Below are positions 53,223-62,007 of a stretch of 64,000 nucleotides of DNA, piece after piece; positions within the stretch are counted from its first letter, which is position 1, and the number at the start of each line of letters is the position of its first letter. The notes under the pieces were generated by a model. The model worked only from the letters and a program-made list of their open reading frames with translations. It was not told the DNA's origin and ran no database searches. The translations under genes were made by a program, and so were the position numbers. This DNA is from JAHJQZ01 sp963667595 (GTDB lineage: Bacteria; Pseudomonadota; Alphaproteobacteria; Rhizobiales; Devosiaceae): assembly GCA_963667595.2 (NCBI GenBank), contig CAXXWD010000010.1, positions 372,001 through 436,000 on the forward strand, read 5' to 3'.

Positions 53223-54338
53223 CTAACGCTTGGTAGTCGCGATGGTTTCGCGCGAAAAACCGGTTCCCGCTTTTTCGCCCGTTGTTCGAGGCCGCTCATC
53301 GGCCGGTGGATGGGCCGACGCGCGTGGCGTCAGCACTGCTTCCCAGAGCACCTGGGAAATCTCGGCGCCGGGCGTTGCCGTCTGTGTCAACAGCATGCGC
53401 GCAAGTTCGCGCCCGGCCTGATAGCTGGATTGGCTCATCGTGGTCAGGGCCGGTTCGATGGCCGCGCCGATGGGCAGGCCGTCATAGCCGATGACCGAAA
53501 CGTCGCGCCCGACCTCAAGCCCGGCGCGGTTGAGGGCATGGATGGTGGCAATGGCGATGGAATCGGTGATGCACACGATCGCCGTCGGCGGTTCGTCGAG
53601 CCTGAGCAGACGGTCCACGGCGTCACGCGCCGTCACTTCGTTCAGCACATTATCGATGATGTAGTCCGCGCGGATGTCGAGACCGCGCTCGCCCAGCCCC
53701 CGGATGAACCCCTGACGGCGCAGCCAGGCGTGATTGAGCGTGAGATCGCCGCCGAAAAACCCGATACGGCGATGCCCGAGATCGGCAAGATAGGAAACGG
53801 CATCGACAAAGGCCTTCTCGTTGTCGATATCGAGCCAGCAATAGTCGTCGTGCTCTTCGGTGCGGCCGTAAACGACGAACGGCACGCCGGCATGTCTCAA
53901 AAAGTCGACGCGGGCATCCTGACGCCGAATACGCGTCACCGCGAAACCGCCGACCTTGCCCGAACGGATCAGGCGGTCCATGACCGCGATCTCGTCGTGA
54001 TCGTCCGGCACGGCGGCGACCAGAAGATCCCAGTCATGTATGGCCAGTTCGGCCGAAAGACCGTCGAGGATTTCGGAAAGAAACGGGTCGGACAGATGGT
54101 CCTGCCGGCTCGGAATGACGAAACCGATGGTCTCGACCACGCCGCGTGCCAGCCGCCGCGCCGTCGAGGACGGCTGATAGCCGAACTGCTTGGCCGCCTT
54201 CTCAACGCGTTCGCGCGTTTTGATCGCAATGTCGGGGTAATTATTGAGCGCGCGCGAAACCGTCCCTTCGGACAGGCCGCAATAGCGCGCCAGATCCGCA
54301 ATGGATGTCACATTCCGCCTGCTTTTGGACTCGCTCAA
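53223..54338 (-). CDS. LacI family repressor heading the agl-like operon
   Basis: 371 residues from the TTG at 54338, which has GGGGAGG five bases upstream and lies shortly before the helix-turn-helix. The DNA domain reads VTSIADLARYCGLSEGTVSRALNNYPDIAIKTRERV. The periplasmic-binding-protein fold follows (VSVIGYDGLPIGAAIEP). The normal end would be near LTPRAS; some 30 extra residues (HPPADERPRTTGEKAGTGF...) come from DNA resembling the rhizobial REP element. Two identical palindromes upstream are its likely operators. Confidence 0.9.
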   Translation of the reverse strand: MSESKSRRNVTSIADLARYCGLSEGTVSRALNNYPDIAIKTRERVEKAAKQFGYQPSSTARRLARGVVETIGFVIPSRQDHLSDPFLSEILDGLSAELAIHDWDLLVAAVPDDHDEIAVMDRLIRSGKVGGFAVTRIRRQDARVDFLRHAGVPFVVYGRTEEHDDYCWLDIDNEKAFVDAVSYLADLGHRRIGFFGGDLTLNHAWLRRQGFIRGLGERGLDIRADYIIDNVLNEVTARDAVDRLLRLDEPPTAIVCITDSIAIATIHALNRAGLEVGRDVSVIGYDGLPIGAAIEPALTTMSQSSYQAGRELARMLLTQTATPGAEISQVLWEAVLTPRASAHPPADERPRTTGEKAGTGFSRETIATTKR

Positions 54339-54390
54339 TCCAACCTCCCCTGATCCTGGCACTAACTCTTTGTTTTTTCGCCAAGATGAT

Positions 54391-54438
54391 CCGAAAGCGC
54401 TTTCGGAACAACAAAAAGGTATCCGAAAGCGCTTTCGG
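54391..54438 (-). promoter_or_regulatory. Twin LacI operators
   Basis: CCGAAAGCGCTTTCGG occurs twice, at 54391-54406 and 54423-54438, both perfect palindromes with the central CG of LacI-family sites. Their centres are 32 bases apart, close to three helical turns, so two dimers would bind one face. They lie 53 and 85 bases upstream of the LacI start. Confidence 0.85.
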
Positions 54439-54858
54439 AAGTCAATCCTTATGAATCTATCTTGGGGATATCCGACGATTGGCAAGTGTTTCGGGCATGC
54501 CGGCAGGACCAACGCATCGCCATTCCCGGCGAAGACCGGAAACCCTGCTCAGGCAAATCCTTGTGCAAAAGGAGTCTTTCCCGCCGCAGACGCGGCGCTG
54601 CCGGATCCCCGATCAAGCCGGGGATGATGAGGCGTATGTGGCTCGGAAAAGAGGTTAGGAAACAGGCGTCAGGTGAAAGCCGGCATCCGTTCCACCCTTC
54701 AAACGGCTGGTGCTTTGATAGCCCTGCAATGAGGGCAATGCCTTAGCCCCTGTCTGCGTCATCCCGGCGAAGGCCGGAATGACGTCGAGGCACATGGGCA
54801 GCATGCACGAAACAATACTGTGCCCGCACACGGGATCAGGCGCCCTTCAGGGTGCACT
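54439..54858. other. Gene-free interval with palindromic elements
   Basis: Contains CCCCG-ATCAAGC-CGGGG (about 54607-54623) and CGTCATCCCGGC-GAAG-GCCGGAATGACG (arms 54757-54768 and 54773-54784), a common alphaproteobacterial intergenic hairpin. The latter lies 75 bases after the FGGY kinase stop and may serve as its 3' end. No gene is seen. Confidence 0.55.
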
Positions 54859-56391
54859 CTATCGCCTGACGGCGTAGGTCGCCGCGAGCGCCTGCTGGTA
54901 ATCCTTTTGGAAATACGCGTCGTAGAAGGCCTGACGGGACGGATCGAGCGGATAGGTATCGGTTTCGAGCGCGATCGCGCCAACCGCCTCGGCCACGGAA
55001 CCGTAGAGCCCGCCCGCCACTCCGGCGAGAAGGGCTGCACCGAGGCTGACGGCTTCCTTCGTTTTCAGCGACCTGATCGGCATGCCAAAAGTGTTGGCCT
55101 TGATGTCGAGCCAGAGCGCGTTCTGCGCGCCGCCGCCGATCACCGTCACCGGACGGGTGCGCACCCGGGCGCGTTCCGTATCGTCCAGCAGCAGCATCAT
55201 GTGATCGGCGATGTTGCGGGCATCGGACGCCAGCCCTTCGAGCAGCGCCCGATAGAGCGTCGCCCTGTCGGTTTCGGTCGAAAGGCGCAGGAAAGCGCCG
55301 CCCGGCTGGGCATAGCTGCCGGGCGCCGATGCCATTCTGAGATGCGGCACGAACAAGACGCCATGCGCGCCCATCGGCACCCTGCCCGCCTCCTCCATCA
55401 TCGCCTCGTAGCTCGACCCGTCGGCAAAAAGCCGGCGGAACCATTCGATGGCGGCGCTGGAGGTGTGCAGCCCGGTCAGGACGAAATAACGCTTCTGCCC
55501 ATCGATGCGTATGAGCGTTTGTTCAAGGGTCCAGTCCATATAGCGCGTGTCGTAAAGGCGCGCCGGGATCGGCAGGACCAGACCTTCCGCCGTGCCCATG
55601 GAATCCATGAACGAATTGTCGGTGAAGATGCCGGAAGCCAGAGCCCCGATGACATGATCGTGCCCGCCGGTGCCGACGATGCAGTCGGTGCCCAGACCCG
55701 TCTCACGCGCCGCGTCTTCGGTCACGGTGCCGAGCCGCATGCCGTTTTCGACAACCGGCGGCAGGATGGAAGGATCGATCCCCAGTTCGGCAAGAAGCGG
55801 CGTGTGCCAGTCAAGCGTATCGAGATCGAAACAGGCCATGCGTCCGGCCAGCGAGCATTCGGCCGCCATGACGCCACTCAGCCGGAAGGCAATATAGTCG
55901 GCAACATTGAGCCAATGGCGGGTGCTGGCAAGCGCTTCGGGATTCTCGCGCCCGAGCCAGAGCATCTTGCACAGGCTGGCAATGGCGTGGATCGGCATGC
56001 CCGTGGTCATGTGCACCGCTTCGGTGTCGACACGCGCCCGAAGCTCGGGAACGACGGCGCGGGGCCTCTGGTCGTACCAGGCGAGCGAGGGCGCCAGCGG
56101 CTTGAGATCGTCGGACAGGGCGATGCCGCTTTCGGCAACGCTGGCCACGGCCACGGCGCGGATACGCTGCGGATCGTTGACCGCACCAACTGCCTTTCTG
56201 AGGGCGGCGGCGGTTGCCTGCCACAGGGCTTCTGGATCGAACTCACCGCCATCTTCCACGGTGACGATGGGCGTCGGCGCCGTGCCCTCGGCAACAATCT
56301 CGCCGTTTAGCGTAAAAACCAGCGCCTTCAACCGGCTCGTACCGGCATCGACGCCAACCAGAAGCGGCGAACGTCCGTCATCGTTTGTCAT
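54859..56391 (-). CDS. FGGY family carbohydrate kinase
   Basis: 510 residues, full length. N-terminal phosphate motif VGVDAGTSRLKALVF, the catalytic Asp in GTGGHDHVIGAL, and the FGGY-type ATP region PVTVIGGGAQNALWLDIKANTFGMPI. GGAGGAAA precedes its ATG. It phosphorylates an open-chain sugar or polyol; xylulose, ribulose, erythritol and others use this family and the substrate cannot be chosen by eye. It follows an aldolase-like gene after 43 bases. Confidence 0.93.
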   Translation of the reverse strand: MTNDDGRSPLLVGVDAGTSRLKALVFTLNGEIVAEGTAPTPIVTVEDGGEFDPEALWQATAAALRKAVGAVNDPQRIRAVAVASVAESGIALSDDLKPLAPSLAWYDQRPRAVVPELRARVDTEAVHMTTGMPIHAIASLCKMLWLGRENPEALASTRHWLNVADYIAFRLSGVMAAECSLAGRMACFDLDTLDWHTPLLAELGIDPSILPPVVENGMRLGTVTEDAARETGLGTDCIVGTGGHDHVIGALASGIFTDNSFMDSMGTAEGLVLPIPARLYDTRYMDWTLEQTLIRIDGQKRYFVLTGLHTSSAAIEWFRRLFADGSSYEAMMEEAGRVPMGAHGVLFVPHLRMASAPGSYAQPGGAFLRLSTETDRATLYRALLEGLASDARNIADHMMLLLDDTERARVRTRPVTVIGGGAQNALWLDIKANTFGMPIRSLKTKEAVSLGAALLAGVAGGLYGSVAEAVGAIALETDTYPLDPSRQAFYDAYFQKDYQQALAATYAVRR

Positions 56392-56434
56392 GGTTTCCTC
56401 CTCCCCGAAGATCCCAGTGTGTTTTCGCCAATGG

Positions 56435-57430
56435 CTACAGATCGGCGGCTATGATCGGATCGGTAACCTTGAGATCGTCCTCGATCGACAGTTTCGGGGT
56501 CAGCCCCTTCTTGGTCAGTTCGTCGTGATAGGCCCTGACCGCTTCCAGCGGCGTCAGATTGGCTTCGACGACCTGACGCATCAGATAAAGGATATCGAGC
56601 GGAGACTCGCTCAAATTGATCTTGCGGCCGAACAGGGCCACGCGGGCGCCATGCTTCTCGGTCAGGTGGACAAGATTGAACGTGTCGGCGGTCGTGCCGC
56701 TCGATCCCCCGAGAATGCCGACGACGATCCGGTCGTCATAGGCGACCAGTTCCTCAAGCGCCCTGGCGCCGTTGTATTGGATTTTAAGAAAACGCGGCCG
56801 CTCGGCCAGGCTCATGCCGGCAAGGGCATGTACGATGCAGTCGTTGACGAACTGGCCGGTCGCTTCGGTGTTCATGCCGGTGGCGATATTGGGATTGAAC
56901 ACTTCAAGAAAATGCGTGAGCCCGAGGTCGAACGCCTCGCCGCGAAAGTCGCGATAGGCGGCAAGGGTTGCCGTGTCACGGTCGACGTTATTGGTGAAGG
57001 TCATGGAGTAAAGGCCGAGCCCGGCGCCGACCTCCTTGGCCCGATCCAGCCGAACGGTACGGAACGGAAGCGAGGGCTGTTCCCGGTATTCGGCATGACG
57101 CAAGGCCCAGATGTCGGTCGTGTCGTTGTAGCGCATGGCCGGCATGGTGCCGCTTTGCGCGAACAGCCCTTCATGAGTGAGCCGGTCGAAGGTCGAAATC
57201 GACATCAGCATGATATCGGCCAGTTCCGCCTTCACGACGGCGCGGATCTGGTCGAGGTAATCATTAAGGGTCTTGAGCTTGCCGGTCGGCTTGCCATCCG
57301 CGCCGAGGACGGGACCGGGCGCCGAGGTGGCGAAGCCCATGTCGGCATCCTTGGCATCGGCGATGATGAAATCCTTTGGCCGGTAGTGTCCGGCAAGGAT
57401 GGTATCGAGTTTCTGGTCGAGGCGTTTCAC
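56435..57430 (-). CDS. Aldolase-like TIM-barrel protein
   Basis: 331 residues from the GTG at 57430 (AAGGAG upstream). I do not recognise an exact family. Alternating strand and helix segments fit a (beta/alpha)8 barrel; strand ends include FIIADAKDADMGF, FLEVFNPNI, FLKIQYNGARA, VVGILGGSSGTTADTF and VALFGRKINLSESP. A lysine at a strand end (FLKI) and GGSSG/FGRKI look like the Schiff-base and phosphate sites of class I aldolases (DhnA/LsrF group). Together with the FGGY kinase after it, kinase then aldolase cleavage of a phosphorylated sugar is a reasonable inference. Confidence 0.65.
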   Translation of the reverse strand: MKRLDQKLDTILAGHYRPKDFIIADAKDADMGFATSAPGPVLGADGKPTGKLKTLNDYLDQIRAVVKAELADIMLMSISTFDRLTHEGLFAQSGTMPAMRYNDTTDIWALRHAEYREQPSLPFRTVRLDRAKEVGAGLGLYSMTFTNNVDRDTATLAAYRDFRGEAFDLGLTHFLEVFNPNIATGMNTEATGQFVNDCIVHALAGMSLAERPRFLKIQYNGARALEELVAYDDRIVVGILGGSSGTTADTFNLVHLTEKHGARVALFGRKINLSESPLDILYLMRQVVEANLTPLEAVRAYHDELTKKGLTPKLSIEDDLKVTDPIIAADL

Positions 57431-57619
57431 TGGTCTTGCTCCTTGCAACGAGGTATCGCTCGCGCCGGCAGGAGCGCGGGCCGACCACTAGGTTCGGGGT
57501 AATTCGTCAGGTTGAATGATGCCGGCGCGAGTGTCTATCCATCTTCTCGATATTTGGACGATTTGGTCGCGGAATGACGTCCTGGCTTCAAAGGAACGCG
57601 AACATCACGTCCTGCGTCG

Positions 57620-58264
57620 TCACTCGGCGGCATTTGCCGCAAACCAGGAGGAGGCGAGGATCTGATCGGCAAGCGCATTGCCGAGCGCCCGCTGGTCCTT
57701 GGCGTCGAGATGGATGCCGTCGCCGTAATCGAGGATGGCCACCTCCCCCGCATCGAAGAACCCGAAGCCGCGTTCCCTGGCGAGTTTGGCGAAAATCCTG
57801 GCCAGGCGTTGCGACTTGATAACGCCGGGGCCGAACATGTCTTCGGGGTCGACCGCCTTGCCGAGCGGCGCCGGCGCCACGATGAGGACTTTTGCGTCAG
57901 GCGCGTAAAGGCCGATGCAATCGCACAAAAGCGCCACGCCGCGCCCGACATCCTCGGCGGTGACGTTGAACCGGCTCTTGAGATCGTTGGTGCCGAGCAT
58001 CAGTACCACCAGATCGAGCGGATCATGGGTCAACAGACAGGGCTGAAGATAGTCAAGACCGTTGCGATAGGGCTCGTAAGGATCGTCCCGAACCGTCGTG
58101 CGGCCGCTCAACCCTTCTTCGATGACGGTGACGCCCGGACCCAGCCGGTCCTGCAACACGCCCGCCCAACGCGTGTGGCGGTCGAAACGACCGCCGTTCT
58201 TCATATCGGGTGCCCAGGTATTGCTGTCGCCGTAGCACAGCACCCGAATGTCCCGTTCGACCAT
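57620..58264 (-). CDS. SGNH/GDSL-type hydrolase
   Basis: 214 residues, no signal peptide. Block I VLCYGDSNTWAPD (Ser nucleophile), block III MLGTNDLK (Asn) and block V DGIHLDAKDQ (Asp and His) are present, so esterase activity is expected. It resembles arylesterase TesA-like and acetyl-xylan esterase-like proteins. It starts two bases after the TOBE remnant and is followed at 190 bases by the aldolase-like gene. Deacylation of an imported sugar ester is plausible. Confidence 0.9.
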   Translation of the reverse strand: MVERDIRVLCYGDSNTWAPDMKNGGRFDRHTRWAGVLQDRLGPGVTVIEEGLSGRTTVRDDPYEPYRNGLDYLQPCLLTHDPLDLVVLMLGTNDLKSRFNVTAEDVGRGVALLCDCIGLYAPDAKVLIVAPAPLGKAVDPEDMFGPGVIKSQRLARIFAKLARERGFGFFDAGEVAILDYGDGIHLDAKDQRALGNALADQILASSWFAANAAE

Positions 58265-58266
58265 GA

Positions 58267-58467
58267 TCAGATTCGCTTTCCCGTCTCGATGTCAAAGGCA
58301 ACCGCGTCGTCGAGCCTCCACGGCAGGATTTCTCCTGCCGTGGCGGCGCTTTCGCGTTTGATGCGTGCTAACACTTTCTGACCGCCGACGGTACCATTGA
58401 CAAAGCGATCCGAACCGGTCGGTTCGACATAATCGATCCTGAGCGTCTGCTGGGTTTCCTCGATCAT
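58267..58467 (-). pseudogene. C-terminal remnant (TOBE domain) of a sugar ABC ATPase
   Basis: From Met at 58467 the 66 codons read TLRIDYVEPTGSDRFVNGTVGGQKVLARI, then GEILPWRLDDAVAFDIETGKRI, the TOBE domain found at the very end of UgpC-type ATPases. Walker A, signature and Walker B parts are absent; the upstream 90 bases are unrelated. So only the last sixth of an ATPase gene is left. Its position two bases before the SGNH gene suggests an original ABC transporter-SGNH-aldolase-kinase operon from which the transporter has been deleted. Confidence 0.8.
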
Positions 58468-58557
58468 GGCGACGCACGTTCCTGGTAACGAAAGACGTGT
58501 TCGAAAGGGATTTCGATCCACAGGGCCGGCCTCGGTTGCACGGCCCCTTCCGGAACG

Positions 58558-59613
58558 TCAGGCGTCGCGATCGCCCAATTGGCGCACCGATTTTCGGAGC
58601 GTGACCGTGGTCGGGAACCATGTCGAATCCGGCGGGGTCTGGTTGACCCCGATGCGGCTGAGAAGCAGTTGGGTTGCCGCCTTGCCCATCTGGACCGCCG
58701 GTTGCACGACCGTCGTCAAAGGCGGATGCAAGAAGCCCGTGCCGGGGATGTCGTCGAAACCGGTAACGCTCAATTCGTCGGGAATGGCGATCCCGTGCTC
58801 GGCACAATAGCGCATGACACCCATGGCCATCATGTCGTTCGCGCACAGGATCGCCGTCGGCCTCCGTTCGGGCGGAGAAGACAGAAACCGGGCCGCACCC
58901 GCATAGCCGGATGGCTCGTCATAATCACCGACAATGACCGGGACCGAGTCCGGATTCATGCCGGTCGCCGCGATCGCCTCGCGGAATCCGGCCAGGCGCT
59001 GTTCGCTCGTCCACAACCGCTCCGGACCGCCGATGATCGCGATGCGACGATGTCCGGCTTCGAGGACGTGCGTCGCGACTTCGCGGGCGCCCGCCCGATT
59101 GTCGCTGTTGACGAACGGAACGGTCATGCCCGGCAGGTTCTCATCGACGAAAACCACCTTGCCGGCTTGGGCGAGCTTGAGCAGCGAGGGACTGGGCAGG
59201 CCGGAACCGGACAGATAGATGACCCCGCCCATGCGCTGCGAACGCAGGATTCCGGCGTAATACTCTTCCCGTTCGGTCTGCGACCAGGTGATGCACAGGG
59301 TTAACAGGATGTCATGCGCCGACAGCGCGCGCTGCACGCCTTCGGCCACGGCGGCGAAAAACGGGTTTTGCAGGTCGGGAACGACAAAGCCGATCGAGGA
59401 AATGCGGCCGCGCTTGAGGCTGCGCGCCGCGCTGTTCGGCTCGAATCCGAGTTCCTGGATGAGGCGGTTGACATGGCGGCGCGTCGTCTCGGCGACATTG
59501 CCGCGTCCGTTGATGACCGCGCTGACCGTGCCGACCGAGACGCCGGCTTCGCGTGCCACGTCGCGGATGGTGGGACGCGGCTTGTCGGGTGATATGCCTG
59601 TCGGTTCCGTCAT
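58558..59613 (-). CDS. LacI family repressor closing the NMT1-type ABC operon
   Basis: 351 residues from the ATG at 59613. Helix-turn-helix: TIRDVAREAGVSVGTVSAVINGRGNVAETTRRHVNRLI; sugar-binding fold ends VTGFDDIPGTGFLHPPLTTVVQP. It overlaps the upstream permease gene by four bases, so it is made with the transporter. Longer readings that fuse it to permease-overlapping sequence are rejected. TTGAACCG sites in the operon promoter are candidate operators, giving feedback control. Confidence 0.94.
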   Translation of the reverse strand: MTEPTGISPDKPRPTIRDVAREAGVSVGTVSAVINGRGNVAETTRRHVNRLIQELGFEPNSAARSLKRGRISSIGFVVPDLQNPFFAAVAEGVQRALSAHDILLTLCITWSQTEREEYYAGILRSQRMGGVIYLSGSGLPSPSLLKLAQAGKVVFVDENLPGMTVPFVNSDNRAGAREVATHVLEAGHRRIAIIGGPERLWTSEQRLAGFREAIAATGMNPDSVPVIVGDYDEPSGYAGAARFLSSPPERRPTAILCANDMMAMGVMRYCAEHGIAIPDELSVTGFDDIPGTGFLHPPLTTVVQPAVQMGKAATQLLLSRIGVNQTPPDSTWFPTTVTLRKSVRQLGDRDA

Positions 59614-60467
59614 GACTGCGAATTGACCTGCGCCTGGGGCTCCTCTGCCGCCCCGACAGCGTCCCGCCAGTAGCTCGACGACCATGTGCGCGCCGTCGAA
59701 GAGGATTGCCAAGGCGTCAGGAGATATTCGACGAACACCACCAGCAGGAAGGCGACCATGCCGAGCAGCGCCAGAAAAGCGATCGCCGAAAAAGTGCCGG
59801 CGGTGTTGAGCCGCGAATTGGCCTGCAGGAGATAGGCGCCGAGCCCGCCGCTGGTCGACGCCGACCATTCCGCGATCACCGCGCCGGAAACGCTGAAGGT
59901 CGCCGACAGCTTCAGGGCCGAGAACATCGGCGAGTAGGTCGCCGGCAGCTTGACATGCCGGAAGATGTTCATCGGCGTGCCGCCCATGGACTTGGCGAGC
60001 ACGAGCAGATCGCGGTCGACCGAAGCCAGACCGTCGAGCACGTTGACGACCACGGGGAAGAACACCACCAGCGCCACGATGACCAGTTTCGGCGACAGTC
60101 CGAAGCCGAGCCAGATGGTCAGGGCGGCCGAAATGGCCACGATGGGAATGGCCTGCGACACGATGAGGATCGGATACATCACGCCGCGCACCGGCCCGGA
60201 CCGGTCCATGATGACGGCGAACAGGAATCCCGATCCGGCCCCGACGATGAAGCCGAGCAGGAATTCGAGGAACGTCATCTGGAAGCCGTGCATCAGCGCA
60301 TTCAGATCGAGCAGGATGTGATCCCACACCGCTCCGGGAGACGGCATGACATAGCGCGGAATATTGAAATACCAGACCGCGAACGCCCAGAACGCCACCA
60401 CCAACACGAAGGCGATGATGGGGTAAAGGATCTGTATGACGAGATTTTTATTCTCTGTCGTTCCCAT
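59610..60467 (-). CDS. ABC permease, SsuC/ThiX type
   Basis: 285 residues, six to seven helices. It has the nitrate/sulfonate/taurine/pyrimidine permease pattern: MPSPGAVWDHIL after helix 1 and the coupling loop DRDLLVLAKSMGGTPMNIFRHVKLPAT. It starts after a 4-base gap from the ATPase. It pairs with an NMT1-type binding protein. Confidence 0.93.
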   Translation of the reverse strand: MGTTENKNLVIQILYPIIAFVLVVAFWAFAVWYFNIPRYVMPSPGAVWDHILLDLNALMHGFQMTFLEFLLGFIVGAGSGFLFAVIMDRSGPVRGVMYPILIVSQAIPIVAISAALTIWLGFGLSPKLVIVALVVFFPVVVNVLDGLASVDRDLLVLAKSMGGTPMNIFRHVKLPATYSPMFSALKLSATFSVSGAVIAEWSASTSGGLGAYLLQANSRLNTAGTFSAIAFLALLGMVAFLLVVFVEYLLTPWQSSSTARTWSSSYWRDAVGAAEEPQAQVNSQS

Positions 60468-60471
60468 GGCC

Positions 60472-61251
60472 TTACGCGCCTCCCCTAGATGCCTGCATGA
60501 TATCGTTGTCCGAATAGATCAAGCTCAGAATGTGTGCCTTGAGCGCCACGAAATGGGATTCGGTCAGGATCGAGGTCGGACGCGGTCGATCAAGCGGCAC
60601 ATCGATGAGTTCGGTGATGCGCCCGGGTCGCGGGCTCATCACCACGATGCGATCGGCAAGAAAAATGGCTTCGTCGATATCGTGCGTCACGAAGACGATG
60701 GTCCGCCCCTCGTTCTGCCAAACCGATAAAAGCCATTGCTGCATGCTCAGCCGCGTCTGGGAATCGAGCGCCCCAAACGGCTCGTCGAGCAGCAGGACGT
60801 CGTGATGCATGGCAAGGGTCCGCATCAGCGCCACGCGCTGGCGCATGCCGCCCGACAGCGCGGCGGGATAGTGATTGATGAAATCGCCCAGCCCGTAGAG
60901 CCTGGCGAGACGGGCGCCCTCCTCCCGCTCGGCCCGGCTAACCTTGCCCTTGAGCGCGCTGGCGAGAACGATGTTTTCGAGAACCGTCCGCCAAGGCAGC
61001 AACAGGTCCTTTTGCAGCATATAGCCCACATGCCCGGATTGTCCGGTGACGTCGCGCCCGTCGATCAGCACGTTTCCGCTCGATGGTTCGAGCACGCCGG
61101 CAATGATGTTGAACATCGTACTCTTGCCGCAGCCCGACGGCCCGACCACGGAAACGAATTCGCCGTCGGAAATGTCGAGATCGGTTTCGGACAGGGCCTG
61201 ATTGGCGCCGAAGGTACGGGAGACGGATTTGAGAGAAAGCTTGGCGGTCAT
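60472..61251 (-). CDS. ABC ATPase, SsuB/TauB type
   Basis: 259 residues from the ATG at 61251; an upstream extension overlaps the M24 gene in another frame and is rejected. Walker A GPSGCGKST, Q-loop MLQKDLLLPW, signature LSGGMRQRVALMRTL, Walker B LLLDEPFGALD and H-loop FVTHDIDEA are typical of nitrate/sulfonate/pyrimidine importers. Confidence 0.94.
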   Translation of the reverse strand: MTAKLSLKSVSRTFGANQALSETDLDISDGEFVSVVGPSGCGKSTMFNIIAGVLEPSSGNVLIDGRDVTGQSGHVGYMLQKDLLLPWRTVLENIVLASALKGKVSRAEREEGARLARLYGLGDFINHYPAALSGGMRQRVALMRTLAMHHDVLLLDEPFGALDSQTRLSMQQWLLSVWQNEGRTIVFVTHDIDEAIFLADRIVVMSPRPGRITELIDVPLDRPRPTSILTESHFVALKAHILSLIYSDNDIMQASRGGA

Positions 61252-61285
61252 GTGGCTACGCTGAATTTGAGGCGGCAAAACGAAA

Positions 61286-61999
61286 CTAGATGATCGTGCA
61301 GGCGTCGCGTCCGAACCAGACGAGATCCTCGATCTTGACGGCATAGCCATCGCGGCGTGCGAAGGGCTCCACGGCCCAGGCGCCCCACATCGGCGTGTCA
61401 TTGCCTGCATCGATGAAATTGTGAAGATATGCTGCGCCGGCGGTCAGGGAGTGGCCGATATTGGCGAGAAGATCGAGCAGCTCGAATCCCTCGCTCTCAA
61501 GACGTCCGTTGACCCGTCCGAACAAGTCGCTTGCCGGCATGCCGGGCCGGACGCGGGCCAACTCTTCGGTGTGGATGCGTTCGAGGTCGGCCAGTGCGCG
61601 CTGTGCTTCGGGCACGTCGCCGATGATGCGCGTTCGCGTGCAATCGCCCCAATGCCCATCGGGAAGAATGGGATGGACATCGACGATCACCACGTCCCTG
61701 TCGGCAGTCTCGAGCAGCGAGGGACCCTGGGTCGGGAAACAGACATGGGCGTTGGCGCCCACGCCGACATTCGTGATGGTCCAGACATGCCGGACCTGGT
61801 GATCTTTTAAAAATCGACTGATGACGAGATCAATTTCCCGTTCGCTCATGCCAGGAACCACCGCTTCGAGACCGGCCAGGGCTGCGTTTCTGGCTAGGGC
61901 CTGTGCCTTGACCAGCCCCTCGGGAGGAAGGTCGCTGACATCCGGGCCGGGCCGATAGGTCCAGGCGGGCGTGACACGGTCGTCGGAAGCGGTGGTCAT
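61286..61999 (-). CDS. M24 family metallopeptidase/creatinase-like protein in an ABC operon
   Basis: 237 residues from the ATG at 61999. The five metal ligands of the pita-bread fold appear in order: Asp in VIVDVHPIL, Asp in GDCTRTRI, His in GHSL, Glu in AVEPFA and Glu in KIEDLVWF. It is short and lacks the N-terminal domain of prolidases, like methionine aminopeptidase size. It sits between the binding-protein and ATPase genes, so it likely hydrolyses the imported small amide or peptide-like compound. Substrate unknown. Confidence 0.85.
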   Translation of the reverse strand: MTTASDDRVTPAWTYRPGPDVSDLPPEGLVKAQALARNAALAGLEAVVPGMSEREIDLVISRFLKDHQVRHVWTITNVGVGANAHVCFPTQGPSLLETADRDVVIVDVHPILPDGHWGDCTRTRIIGDVPEAQRALADLERIHTEELARVRPGMPASDLFGRVNGRLESEGFELLDLLANIGHSLTAGAAYLHNFIDAGNDTPMWGAWAVEPFARRDGYAVKIEDLVWFGRDACTII

Positions 62000-62007
62000 G
62001 GTTCGGA

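Noticed and set aside
59614..60327. A 589-residue fusion protein made of permease-overlapping sequence and LacI
   Set aside because: The N-terminal part is the wrong frame of the SsuC-like permease; LacI has its own ATG at 59613 with a four-base overlap.
61252..61410. N-terminal extension of the SsuB-like ATPase
   Set aside because: It overlaps the end of the M24 gene in another frame and is Arg/Ser-rich without homology; the ATG at 61251 begins right before the ATPase fold.
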